64,000 nt of DNA from Allodiplogaster sudhausi (taxonomy: Eukaryota > Nematoda > Chromadorea > Rhabditida > Diplogasteridae): positions 2,487,001 to 2,551,000 of the forward strand of contig CALZFC010000033.1 of assembly GCA_945643635.1 (NCBI GenBank), in the 5' to 3' direction. The position numbers were made by a program, and so were the translations under genes. The notes beneath the pieces are model-generated. The model worked only from the letters and a program-made list of their open reading frames with translations, was not told where the DNA came from and did no database searches. The stretch's first letter is position 1, and every line of letters begins with the position of its first letter. Shown here piece by piece: positions 22,403-34,900 of the stretch.

Positions 22403-24260
22403 CTGTTATAAGAAACGCATTTTGTATTCAGCGGTACTCTGAATATTTGGTCTCCGGAGTCCATATACAATGTATTGAAAGCAACTCCTCCTTTACCTAA
22501 AACGTTCCTTAAAGGAGCCAAAAACCTATTCTTGAATGCGACTGACACAAAGGCGAGAGAGCATGTGTTTCAGAGAGACGCGAGCGACTACAATAGTCAG
22601 TAAAATTCATATGAAAAATTAGGATAATTTTTCAGTTTCTGATGTCTTAGACCAAGCTAGCAAAGCTTAGAAACGTATCGTAGTTGAAATAATTTTCAGC
22701 GACAAAATGAATAGTTTTCTCAGATTTTAATTTTTCCGAGGGAAGTAGGCATGCATCAATCAACATTAATATACAATGTCTTCTTGCTTCTACAGTGAAG
22801 AATATCCACAAGGTGTCTGGAAGCACGAATCCAATCTCAAACACATAACAAATAATATTAGAAAAGTGAATTAGCGGTGCTTGTCAGCACGCCCGCAGTT
22901 CAAAACTAGAAAACAAGTTTCCTTCCCTCATGGAGGGCGGACCGTTGATTCAGCCATGTCGTGTTTCTTATTTAATTATATTTCTAAACCATACAGGAGA
23001 AATAAGTTGTGCAAAACTACTTCTCAGAAATCCAGTTGCCAACAATCTGGACAAGTTGCGGAAAAAGAATGTAATTATATAGTTTGTAAAGTAGCTTTTA
23101 TCTGACTTCGGGCTGCGCAATCCTTGGTCGACAAATTCGACAGTTCCTTGATTAGAAAGGCAGCGAGACATTCTTGAAGGAAGGTTGAAATAATTTACAA
23201 GTTCAGAAGTGAGAAAGAGAGGGAGAGTGAACGAGAAAGTTCGCTCAATACGTTGCATGTGACATTCCCGCGGTTGAATGTAAAGTCCAATGAAATTATG
23301 AAAATTTTGACGGTTTTTGTCGTATTAACGAAAAAGAAGTTGCTCTCTGTGCTAAAAAGTTTTGAAACGGCATAAAGGTATTGTTTTGGTGTGCTCGTAA
23401 ATGTATAAACCGAAAAATATGAGCATTTTAATTGTGCATATTGAGATCAACTAAACAATAGTCGGCGCAGATAAGGACATCTACGACAATCACTTTGCAT
23501 TTGTCGGTCCACATGTATGTATGTATGTATGTGTATGTATGTATGCACATACATACATACACATACATTCATACTTGAGAGCATATGCGAAGGAAAGAGA
23601 AAGACCACAAAGGCCAGCTTTATTGTTGTACGTAGCAATACTGGGATTAATATTTCATTGGGATACAAAGTCTAGAAGTTTATGCACGAGCTTAACATTT
23701 TTGTTTCTCTCTGTCTTTCTGGCTTCTTAGTCTATGGATTTAGAATTTATATTCATGACGTCGTGGGATACACTTTGTAAATTGACATGGGTGCTGTATA
23801 TCTTTTGATATTGTTTTACAAAAGTTAAGGGGAAAAGAAGAGTTACAGCGGCCAGTGAACGCCGTTCTACTCGGCAAGTGACAAAACCTTAAAAGCCAGC
23901 ATGGCTGGTGTATATGAGAGCCGATTCAATGGCGCTATAAACTGCTGTATTTTTTCAGTTCTTGGTGTATCTTTTTGAGGACTACAGAAAGGGGAATACT
24001 ACTATCATGTCAGAACTGTTTTTCCACAAATCCCTGTTTCGTTGACATCCAATAATCTCGCTCTTGACTTCTCGAAACTATTAGGAAGTCTTTCACTATC
24101 AGCTACATAACACTGCCGCATTTACTCATCCAAATTACGTAACATGCTACGAGAATTCGAGAATAGGAAGCAGAAGAAGGTTGCAATGTACCGATTCTTG
24201 CTCTACTCTAAATGAAAAATGAGATGTTTGGAGCCCCAAAAAAGATAGGTAGCCAATGAA
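22403..24260. other. Intergenic, no gene seen
   Basis: About 1.9 kb upstream of receptor copy 4. Contains an ATGTATGTA-rich patch (23515-23575) and a minus-strand open frame at 23258-22968 with no recognisable domain. I find no splice-supported gene here. Confidence 0.4.
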
Positions 24261-24269
24261 AAGTTTTTT

Positions 24270-24303
24270 ACTCTCTATTTCTCCCTCTCTCCCTCTCTCT
24301 CCT

Positions 24304-24351
<48 letters not shown>

Positions 24352-24485
24352 CGCCTATTATGTTAGTCACCTGTCCCTCTCTCTCCTCACTCTTTCCACT
24401 CTGTCTCTCTCCCTCTCTCCGCTCTTTCTCCACTCTCTCTTTCTCTATCTGCGTAACAGTTTTTCTCTCTTCCTCACCTCTCATC
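24270..24485. repeat. CT-rich microsatellite tract
   Basis: Over 200 bases of CT repeats with a pure CT run at about 24313-24345. The long Ser/Leu-rich and Arg/Glu-rich frames here are artefacts of it. Confidence 0.95.
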
Positions 24486-24723
24486 ATCTCTTTTTTTGAC
24501 AAGATCTTTGTCATGATACTTCTCGTGAGCATAGTCATGCTAGAGTGGTGTGTAAAGTGGAAGGGGTAAAATGGTAGGTTATAGAGAAAGTTACGAAATA
24601 TAAATGCATATCGAGAGACAGAGAGATAGAGAGAGCGCGCGAGCGAGTGCGAGCAGTGGCTAGTTCAAAAGAGCGAGGTCGAGCAGCCATCGAAGAAGCG
24701 CTTCTCATGGTCACGGTGAACCG

Positions 24724-24731
24724 TATATAAA
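24724..24731 (+). promoter_or_regulatory. TATA box of second secreted-protein gene
   Basis: TATATAAA 229 bases before the ATG at 24953. The longer spacing than in member 1 leaves room for a longer leader or a leader intron. Confidence 0.35.
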
Positions 24732-24952
24732 ATGTCTTCTCCAACCACCGCCCACTCATGGTTTAGAATTGAGGCGAGACAAGTGATTGAAACCTGCAAT
24801 TTGCACTTCTCTCATTTGCATATTTATGTCGAGACGTTCTAATTGCTGGTATTGGTAATCGCCGCTTGTTCCAGTATGAACTGCTGCGTATTATTCTGTG
24901 TTTTTCGTGCAATAATTGGGAGATAAGCCTAGACCCGCAGCTTCAGATAGAA

Positions 24953-25213
24953 ATGTCGATCCGTGCTGTCCTTGTCCTCCTCGCCTGCGGCCTCGTGACC
25001 CTCAGCCTGGCCCAGCAGCCAGACCTCGTCCGCAGCTACGTGGACGGGGCGATCCCCGTGCAGGCCGGCGAAGACGCGGCGTACCCGGTCCGCCTGGTTC
25101 AGACGTCGTCAGGCCCTATGTCCCTCCAGCGTATCGACTCCGCTCCGACCGGCCCGCTCTCCGTGTTCAACTCCTACACCGGCCCTCATCCAGGACCCTT
25201 CTTCTCGGCATAA
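24953..25213 (+). CDS. Small secreted protein, RSYxDG/YPVRLVQ family, member 2
   Basis: 86 residues from the ATG at 24953; this start is preferred over the upstream in-frame 24866 because it gives a clean signal peptide, MSIRAVLVLLACGLVTLSLA, followed by QQPDLV. The mature part repeats the member 1 layout: RSYVDGAIPV, YPVRLVQTSSG, LQRIDSAPTGPLSVFN and SYTGP, with no cysteine. GC content is much higher than member 1, yet the motifs are retained, which supports selection on the protein. It lies on the plus strand between receptor copies 4 and 5. Secreted; function unknown. I know no named family with these motifs. Confidence 0.75.
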   Translation: MSIRAVLVLLACGLVTLSLAQQPDLVRSYVDGAIPVQAGEDAAYPVRLVQTSSGPMSLQRIDSAPTGPLSVFNSYTGPHPGPFFSA

Positions 25214-25755
25214 GTCTTGCATTATGAGATGCCGACAATATCCTTTGCCACCTGTCCTTCTCCGTTCTCCTTATTTCTACTTAACTGTACATCCTTGACG
25301 ATACAATCCAACATCATACGGGTCAACTCCATTCGTGGTTGTCCCTTGCTCATTTCAACGACATTATGATAAAGTCTTTTCGCTCTCCTCAAGCTGGGCT
25401 GCAGTGCAGAGTTTTCTCAAAAAGGGTGAACGAATCGGTTCGGCCAGTGCATGCTGAATCTTTTCTTTGACACTGATTGATGAGTGGAGATCTATGAATC
25501 AAATTAATTGCCAAAAGAAAACATCTAGAAATTCAATCTTTTTCACAACAAGTGAATATCTTGTACATGTCACATCTATCATACATTGTATGCTCGTAAA
25601 TATGAATGCCTTCCCCTTATGCTTGTTTTGACCATGGCAAGGACAACAACGAACAATAATAGTGTTGTGCATGACAAAGCTTACTGCATATGAAAATATG
25701 TACAAATGTTGCATCCACTCTGATGTTTGCAACCACAATCCAATATTATTAGTTA
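25214..25755. other. Intergenic, no gene seen
   Basis: 3' side of secreted member 2 up to the 3' end of receptor copy 5. No coding or structural signal recognised. Confidence 0.5.
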
Positions 25756-27183
25756 CTATATATTTCTGGTCCGTTGTTTCTCGGCTATTGCTTGAACGGT
25801 CAGTGCAGATGTGCTCTTTCGGTCCTGTTGAGTTGACTTGAGCAATCTGACAGGAAGGAGGACTTTTCTGACGGATGCTGAGAAAGTCACCAGGAACCTT
25901 CAGGTGAGGCGAATATTAATACACTACATACATGCAAATACCGATGGTCCGGTTTATCTCTTTTTGTTTTGTTCGAATGTAGTATATTCTAGTTATTTCA
26001 CTTATGTATGTACATACATACATATGTACATATGTACATGTAGTTACACTTGTGCGTTCATACTTCTTTTGTGGGTGTGAGAGCCAAGATCAATCATCTG
26101 ACTGAGAACGAGATTAGAAGTGCGTCCTTGGGACCAGAGTTGAGGCTCACTAAGATGACAAGGAGAGCTATTCATTGCTAACCAAAATGGCAGGATAGTC
26201 GATAGCAAATAAACGTGCATGGAAGTGAACATCACAACGTTGGTGAACGACGTTCTCGGCGCGTACTGGTTAATCAGCTGAAATGCGTCTTGTTTTATGA
26301 AAAGTATATGTAGCGCTTTCGCGCACAATAAAAGGAGAAGAGTGGGAACCAGCATGATGTTGTAGATAACGTAGAGAAGGAAGGAGACGACGGAAGTGAC
26401 GGTGAGTCCTCTCTCTGCGCAGCTCTCCAGACCAAGCCTCTTACGGTACTTGTAGTGCATTACTGCTATGGCGACATTCAGAAAAAGCGTCGCCACGGCC
26501 AAGATGTATCTGCTTAATTGTGAAATGCGAACGTGGTAGTCATTAACGCTCGTCGGCAGGTACACATCTTCGTCGCCGTTTTCAATACGCAAAAAGTAGA
26601 AGCCGCGGTAGCTGTTCGGCACCGTGAGGAGGGGCACAATGAAGATGGACAGGATGGCTGCTTTGAAGAAGCGTTGATCGTACTGTGGACATTAAGTTAT
26701 GCCATTTCGTTTTCTTGTCGAGTCAAAATATTAGCGAAAGAAAAATTATTTAAGATCAGGAAAAATTGAATACCATTTTCATCTTGATCGGAAAAGCGAG
26801 CAGCAGAAAACGACTGAGTGCGAGGCAGAAGTAACTCATGAGTTCAGTGCCAGAAAAGTACACAAAAATGAACATCGTGAACAGGAAGGCGAACAGACCC
26901 TAAGGAATCGATAGAAAAAAAAAGATTATTGGAGTTTCAATGAGACCGCTGGAGAGCTCATTCATGTAATGCCTGAGGAAAAGATCACCGTAATCTGCTT
27001 ACCATGACACCTTGGAGGACGATGATATAAAAGACGCGTGAGCGTGCAAACTTCGGGTGAAGGAGAATTCGAACGTAGGAGGGAAGAGAAATGATGAATG
27101 TTGGTACGGGCCAATATCACGCAACAAAGAACCATGTCCAGATGCATCAGAGAAGCCATCTCTTCTTCGCCTAGACTCTCCAT
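25756..27183 (-). pseudogene. Receptor copy 5, frameshifted and deleted
   Basis: Same family. Exon 1 at 27183-27003 is 181 nt instead of 186: the frame breaks in TM1 between VLCCVIL and VPTFIISLPSYV, a 5-nt loss. Exon 2 at 26899-26774 is 126 nt instead of 210: 28 codons spanning the TM2/TM3 side are missing in frame (TMFIFVYFSGTELMSYF replaces the ELTTFPEF...AGQLQSYF segment). Exons 3 and 4 are fused without a recognisable intron (NDYHVRISQLSRYILAVAT). The TM6-7 exon 26277-26183 keeps 95 nt, and the tail 25897-25756 starts FLVTFSASVRK. The remaining blocks are well preserved, so decay is recent. Not expected to give a working receptor. Confidence 0.8.
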
Positions 27184-28742
27184 CTTTTGCTGTTGAATGA
27201 GTGAGAAAGCGTAGATTAATCATTTAAATTGTAAACATTATTTAGTATGTGTCATTGTCGAGGAAAAATTATGTAATAAATAATATTGAGCCAGTTCAAT
27301 TTTTCTGCTAAGTTATTGCATTGAAACATTTCTATGAAATTGAACACCACGATGAAAAAGTCCATTGACAACGTTGTATAGCCTAGTCAAGTCTGTTCCC
27401 AGCACATCATCGGCACCTTCGAGTGTGAGAAGCGAAAAGTTTGAAGTGTCACTATTCTTATATGAATGAAGAGATCGACTTGTTCCAGATAAAAAAAAAC
27501 ATAACTGGGAGCCTTCTTCACTTCTTCCTTTCAGTTGATTGTATGTGAGCACAACTTTAGCTTATGACGAAAAATGATCGAAAAAAAGAATGATTTAGCG
27601 GTGACTCTGGCTCTTTGGTTCATATGCTTATTCCTTACCTGGGATCTGCGGTAAGACTTTCCCGAAATATTTATTGAAATGGCATAATTTGATATGGATC
27701 CGTCAACGAATATGCACATAGCTTCGTGAAATTTCATAATTTTATCATGTAATGTCGTCACGGGAATAACAGAAGTTGCAGTTCGTTTGTAGTTCGTTCT
27801 AGTGGCGCTTTGTCGGAATTGAAGAATCGGTCAGAATGATGGACATCTCGATGCGATGCTGAGAATGGCAAAAGGAACGAAAAATTAAATTCAGAGTAAT
27901 TGAAATCTTTGCAAATCTGCCAAAGATACATAGATAAATTCACCAGCAAGTCGGACAACATGTTGAACAGTAGTGACTTTTATTTCTGACAACTGGGCCA
28001 TTGAAAATGGTAAACGTCTGAAAAATAAAAAGCAAGAAAAAAAAGAGGAAGAGAGTCCTCTCTAGAAGTTTAAACAATATGTTCACATTAGTTTACAACA
28101 TAAGACATATGTTTCTCACTGGTGGGAAAATTATAGAGCGCCTTTTTCATGACCTCTTTGCTCAGTTCAACAGGACATAAAGTTTCAACAGGACATAGTA
28201 TTGTCGAAAACACAACCGCAGCTTTATTTTGTTTCCCTACAACTATTCCAACAAGAGATTCTGCAATATTTTCAGTTACGTGGCATTTGCAACAATTGTC
28301 TTACTTTTCTTTATTTTTACAATTGCCGCCAAACAACACAAACTCCTCTAGCAAAAGCGAAATATATGAATATATTCGTATATTTTATTAGCGACAGCTA
28401 CAAGCATAAATATCGAAATTAGACGAATTCAAAGTTCAAACCATCAACTATATATTAAACATAATAAATTGTCATTTGTAGTTATAATAGTGAAACCTGA
28501 CTATATCACATGAGCGATTTCAGTCACACTTTGAGAAGCAAAGTCAACTAATTGTAGACGCTACGCTCCAAAGAAACTCAAGACATATGTAAGAGCGATC
28601 TACATATTTGTAGTTGCGTGGGGGCCATGGAGTCAGCGAAGTGAGATTACTTAAGCTACAACGAGCTGTATGGAGATAATTACTTTTCGGTTAATATATT
28701 GAGCTGGCGAACAAAACAAAAATTATTTAAAACTGAGATTCA
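27184..28742. other. Between receptor copies 5 and 6; possible minus-strand exons
   Basis: Two minus-strand stretches look coding: about 27830-27634 (TSVIPVTTLHDKIMKFHEAM..., ends SYRRSQ before a GTAAGG donor) and about 27540-27313 (FSLLTLEGADDVLGTDLTRL..., ending NVSMQ and a stop). They could be two exons of one unknown small gene, but the splice phase between them is unresolved. The rest (27970-28742) is AT-rich with nothing seen. Confidence 0.3.
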
Positions 28743-30840
28743 CTACTTGGTGCTGCCTTTCAGAGGCAGGCCTCCACTAATTGAGAATAATTTGAGCGAT
28801 TCGGTTTGTATGGGACTTTTGGCTCGTGCGGCCAGCTCCATTTGTTTGTAAGGGCCGTGTTGGTGCGTGGCCGGCCGAGGATTTTGGTGCTGAGGAGCAG
28901 CTGTGCAATACGCTTTGGATGACGACACGGAGTTCATGGCCAAGGGAGACGCGCACGAGTGGCGGCCGAAGAGTTGAGGAGCAAGGACGACGCGAACCGA
29001 CGAGGAGAAGGCGACGAGGAACCAGAAGGGCATGATGGTAGAGAGGAAGTACAGGTGAGGGGTCATGAACATCCCCACCTGGCGGAGGAAGGACGGCGGG
29101 CCGTACTGGTTATACAGCTGTAAAAATATGTTCTTTTCAATGCAACTTATTGCAAGAAATTCTTCTTATTTTCACGTACCATTTCACATGCGTTCTTATA
29201 AAATAGATGATTGAAAACGCACTCTAACTAGACCATAGACGCAGTAGACTGTGAAGGAGGCAATGGAAGTGATGGCGAGGCCTCTCTCCGCTCGCTTCTC
29301 CAGATTGTTCTCCTTCCGAAAGCGATAGTGCAGGAAAGCGACGATGAGATTGAGCAGGAATGTCACGACAACCACCGTCCACGTGTACATTTGAGGAGCG
29401 ATGGCTAAGGCCTGCAAAATCTCTCTTGTATTCATTTTGCATTCATAATTATTAGCTCGTTTTTCGAGAGTTTTAATGTTTCTTTCAATCTTATTGTAAT
29501 ATTCTCGGAATAATGTGAATTAGGGATTCTAAAAGCAATGTAAATCCATGTAAAGGAAAGTATAGGCTATATATACATAGCCAGAGATCTTTGGTCTTGA
29601 GCTTCGTTACGTAATTGAGATCTAAATTGTCAAATGACGAAAACATTACTGCACGTGATCAATTAACTTTCTGTTCTACGAAATGAACGTCTTAAAATAT
29701 GTGAACCAGTGATTGTGTAAACACTTCACGTTTAAGAATTACTGTTCATTGCCATCATATTTATTCATATGTATATGTATGTATCATGCTATATTAGCAA
29801 TAATCAGCTCTGTTGAGAAGAATGAAAAAAGAAAATAAAGGAACACCATAAAATACTGACGTTAAAGGTGCCGCTATCCACCGGCAAGAAGTATGTTTCA
29901 TTGTTGTCCGTGCTGAATGGAACGTATTGAAAGTCCAGAAAACCTTGCAGTGTTGACAAAACGGGAAGAGCAAAGATCGTCAAAAGGCTCAGACGAAAGA
30001 GAAGCTTCGAAAACTGTAAATATGAGATTCTAAGTGCAGGACCTTAATGGCGTAGGTAACGGGTTGCATTACTGTTCAGTTTGAGCTGTAGCCGAATTTA
30101 GAGATAAATTGAATGGATTTATCGTTTTAGATTTGCAATCAAACCATTCGCATCTCGAGAGGGAAGGCGATGGATGCGAATCGATTGAGGGCGATGGAGC
30201 AGAAGGCCTGGAGATGCACCCCTTGCAGGTACAGAGTCAGAGCATTCGCAGCCACAGCCAGAGAGAATCTGTTCAGGAAGACATAGACGGAGGAGAAGGC
30301 CGGCCACGTTGTCAGCTCGACCGTCAGCATTGTTGAGATAAAGGCGAGCATACTCTAGGGAGAAGCTCAGCTTACTGATTTTCTCTCTTTTACGCACATT
30401 CTCGCTCACGTTAGCAACCGTGAAAATTTTATCTTGTTTACAATTGAATGTTTAAAAAGAACAGAATGTGCTGACAACGACTCCTTCAATAGTAATAATG
30501 TAGAAGATGTCAGCCTTAGCGAAATACGGATGATGGAGTAGGCGCCAGTAGGACGGAACTGCGAGCGCAAAGGTTGGAATTCCTAAAACAAATTGTCATA
30601 ATCATTGAGGAGATTCAAAACAAACAGATAAGTCACCATTCAAAAATGAACAGTAAAATATGTATGCAAAGTAAAAAAAAAAAAAGATCACTGACCTAGA
30701 GCAACAACAATGTAGCAGAGAGCGGCATCCAGCTTTTGTAAGAACTCAAAGTCGTCCATGTCGCGGGTTTCCGCAGTGACATTGAGTCTAGAGTCTGAAG
30801 CCAAAAAGACTAGCGCAGTATTGGAATTGATGTTAGACAT
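28743..30840 (-). CDS. Receptor copy 6, divergent 7TM chemoreceptor-like
   Basis: Exons 30840-30696, 30582-30476, 30354-30145, 30013-29861, 29411-29229 and 29117-28743; the phases close and give 390 residues. It differs from copies 1-5: exon 1 is split in two by an extra intron, the N-terminus is longer with an NVT glycosylation site, and the last intron is absent so TM7 runs straight into FWFLVAFSSSVR. Blocks: DDFEFLQKLDAALCYIV, IPTFALAVPSYWRLLHHPYF, ELTTWPAFSSVYVFLNRFS, SIALNRFASIAFPLEMRM, FRKENNLEKRAERGLAITS. The C-terminal tail is about 90 residues, rich in His, Pro and Ser (YCTAAPQHQNPRPATHQHGP). Probably functional; oldest branch of the array. Confidence 0.8.
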
Positions 30841-31999
30841 CCAAAGGCAGTCGACGCCCACCACGACATATTTTTAAGATACAAATTAGAGTTGGTCAAC
30901 GTTAGAAGAAAGAAGTCCGACTCAATGACGGAAACGATAGTGGATGGCAACAACATCTGCGCCTTGCATTAACATCCAAGCATGAATAGGTGACTAATAA
31001 ATTAATTATCCTCAGCATACGATTATTTATATAGGATTAATGGTCAGCGAGTTCAGTAGACATGTTTGAGGGCTACTTGTATGACGTAAATTAGAAGTCT
31101 GGCAGGAGAAAGTCACACAGGGAAACAGTGTCTTTTTGCAAAGAAGAACAAACATACGTGGCAATTTGTAAAGTCTGCAAATTTGAGAAGAAATCGAACT
31201 TCGAAGCATCTACATATGTTTATATAAATTCCCCTGAGTGAGGAGGAAAGCGAAGAGCTTCCTTTATTTTTGGTGTATAATAATTAAGGTTTAGAAAGGA
31301 CATGAAAGAGATGAGAGAGGCCACTCTGCTTTTTACCGTATGTATGTAGATAGTCCTTAGTTCCTCTTGACCTTACTGTCTAAGATATAAAAAGAGTGTC
31401 AATTCTACATTTCTTTTCAATCGAGAGGAAATGAAGCTCCATAGCACATTATGATCACAAGTCGTTTCTTCCATTCACTCACCTGCTCTGCCTTCCTCAC
31501 TGGCAGTCATGTTGTTGTAAACGTACTCCCCTTTACGTTTGGTAACGAGCCACTTGTAATGAAACAAAAGGATTAAGTTCTCGACATATTTTCGTGTATG
31601 AATGTTTCAAGATATAGCTCTTCAATTAATTGCGACTTGAAGAGGACCCGTGTTGCATTCTAAACGCGTCAGATTCCCCGAGCACTCAAGGTTCGCTCTC
31701 AAACAAAAAAGGGAGCTAAGCATGTCTCAGAGTACTTCTGCAGAGATTTATAGAAGAGATCAACGTTAAAGTACAAAAACAGAGCACATTGAAACAAGAT
31801 TACTAATGAAACAAGCAGTACGTACGTGTCGCGAATTTTCAAAACGTGTACACGAAAAGCCTAAAATATCTAATAGAAGGATATTATATTGAACTGAATA
31901 ATTCCCGTTTTAATACCCTTCGGCTTATACACGGAGAATAAAATATAAGACTTTAAAGCATGAAAATACTAGCTCTAATGATACAATTGTACTGTAATT
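30841..31999. other. Intergenic; one possible minus-strand exon
   Basis: About 1.2 kb between receptor copy 6 and the large minus-strand gene. A small minus-strand exon is possible near 31560-31494 (WLVTKRKGEYVYNNMTASEE... then a GTGAGT donor). I could not join it to either neighbour. Confidence 0.3.
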
Positions 32000-34900
32000 T
32001 CATTGATAGACTGAGATCAGAACATTTATAACGTCTTCGGTGATAGGCATCGGGCCAAGACTGGCGAGACGAGCTCTTGCCGTGGGTGCCGTCACGAGAC
32101 GAGAACAGTGACTGATGGAAAGACACTGTAGCGACGGGATGCAACGAGCAGCCTAGGGGTTGGAAATTTGATTTTAAAAATATAACATAATTTTACTTGT
32201 GTATGTATATTCATTCTATTTTGACCAAAAATTTCTACACAGAAGTAGTACCTCGAATAGCATATTGTCTCTGATGAAGAAGAGAGTGCCAGTGTCTGCA
32301 TCGGAGATGGCTTCTTCAAGGTCGCGCAGCGAGGGATGCAAGCTGAAATGAAACGGAATAGAAAGAGTCCATATCATATCATTCGGCATAAACATATGTC
32401 TAAATACAATTTCAAGTGAAAAAGATGGCGCAAAAGGCGTACAAGAGGGGCAGAGTACAGCCGGAGAGAGCAGAGACGGCGAGGGCGTCGGCCAGTCTGC
32501 CAGAGGGCGGCAGCAGCACGAGCACGCTGCCAGAGCAGAAGTCCACGTCGCGGCTCACCGACACCAGCTGGGCGAATTATTGTTTGGCCTTTTGCATACA
32601 TCAACAATGCATTCTTCTTCTCAGTTATTCACATCTTAATCTTTATGTCCCTCGAATAACTAACACAAGATAAAATAAATAATAGTATCGATCGAACCTC
32701 GTCATCGAGCTCATCGCCCTCTGTACGAGGAGAGTGGACAGCGCCGTGGAGAGTGTGAGAGGAAGCGCCGTCGCTGACCACGGCGATATTCATGGACACA
32801 ATGCTAATTCCAGCCAGATGGCGAATAATTCTGGAAAATCATGTTGTAAACATTTCTAAAAAATATATATTAAGAATACAAATTACGAGAGAAGTAAAGG
32901 TATGTACACATAGCATTTTCCGTTGTGGGAGCGTGCGAAGCGAGGAAGGGGCAGCGAGCCGACGCGAGCCCGGCCCGGAATCGGCTGCAGCCTCTCGACC
33001 ACCGCGAGCGGCTCGGCAATCTCCACGCTGGAAATGGCTACATTCTAGCTTGCTCTTATTTCTGTTTCATACACAAACGATTTATCTAACGAAATTCAAT
33101 CACATATTAATTCAGTTAGGCTGCGACAGAAACCTGTTGTCGCTGCGCAGCGCGAAGACTCCACACTCTACACTGTAAGAAGTCTCTCGTTGGCTTCTTT
33201 CGCTCGTGAAGATTATTCTGAATTCTTACAATTGTTACGTCTATTGCTGTTTGTAATACCGAATTTTTTTTTATAGAATTGCAAGTATGAATTGACCTTT
33301 CGCTATCGTCCGACTCGTTCGATTCAAGCCAAGTAATGCCGGTCCACCTCTCGATCCTCGCATCTTCGATTCGAGAGACGCTCACTTCGTGCTCAAAGTG
33401 CGCATCGAAAGAGTGAACGACCAGCAGATACGCACCCTCATCTGGGCAATCCAAACTACACAGTCTTCACTATCATTGTCGTATTGTTGGATAAGGCGAC
33501 TCTGTCACTAAATCTGGCCTTTTCTCCTTTTCAGCGTGTGGGCGATAGATTAATATCCAGATCCATAAAAAGATTTGATTGAATGAAAACGGAATTCTAC
33601 AAATTCAGACTACTCAAGATGGTGTCTCTAACAGTGTGGAATGCAGAGAAGAAGCAAAATCCGCTGGTCGTGCCCCGCGAATTGCGCGACAATTTCGGAT
33701 GTGCCATCCGAGTGAAGCGGCACCGTGGAGAAGGACGCCTACGACAAGCAGATGACGTCATGCCAATCCGACTACATTCTTGTGAATAAACATTAGTCAA
33801 TAAATAAATAGTACCTCTTCATTATGGCGATCTCTTCGGACAAATAGAAGTTGACGAGGCAGCCCGGCGGTCGCGATACGGTAAAGGACAACCACCCGAC
33901 GGCCTGCAGCCAACACCCACACCGGCCTTTCCGAAGGCAGTCGAAGAAGGCTCTTGGCGGCACCGAAGGCTACGAGCGATGGAGTCTGTAGGCTGATCGT
34001 TCATTCAGGTTTACATCTTATACAACGCCGAAAGATACAAGCTGACTTAAGAGTGCTACCTCAACATTCTGCCGATTCGCAGTGGTGATTCTGCTCGCGC
34101 TCCTCGCTCTTTCCTCCATCTTCGCAATGAGAACGTCAAGAAACGACTCGTCAGCCACAAGCTCAGTTAGACGCCAATAACAGTGGAGAAGCAGAGGAGA
34201 TGGAACACGATCATGCGCCTAGATTCGTACTTTGCTTCCATCAATCGAGGGCAAAAATAAGCATTATGAAAGATGCAAACAGCCTTTATAGTTCAATTAT
34301 AGTTCTCATTCTCAGAAATAATTACATTTATGAATGGATCGACTAACCCGAACAATGACGGTATTGTTCTCTAGATAGAAGATACTTTTCCACCTCTCGG
34401 ACAGCACAATGTTCGAGTAAGTGATGCGGCTTGCTTTGATGCTAAAAAAAGTGCTGCAAATTACGGTTTTGTACACTTATTACATAGCAATTAGACTGAA
34501 TTCTCAACGTGGCGCACTGTCAAAAAGCACCTGCCCGAGTCTCTGCGATTGGCCAGAGGCCAAGTCGAGTGCAGTGACGGGCATGAAAGGGTAGATGGCG
34601 AGGGAGGTCCCAGTGAAGATGACGTCACCCGTGGAGATGACGTTTAGCACACTCGATGAGGTGCATAGGAGCTGCAGAAATGAGCTGTTAAGTTTCTCAT
34701 CCTTCTTTCATTCTCTAACTTTTCTCTCTCTCTTTCTCTCTCTCTCTCTTTCTCTTCACCCCTACACTAATCGGATCAATATCGAGGATGCGCAATGGAC
34801 GACGGCCACCATCTTGAACATCTGCGAGCACGAGGCAGCGTTGCTCGTCCTTTCCCACCAACACGAAGTTACGAGTGGAAAGAAGACGAATCTGCAGAGG

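Noticed and set aside
22968..23258. 96-residue minus-strand frame
   Set aside because: No domain, no splice partner, AT-rich composition.
32374..32673. Arg-rich frames on both strands at 32.4-32.6 kb
   Set aside because: Shadows of the true minus-strand exon 32567-32443, which joins its neighbours in phase.
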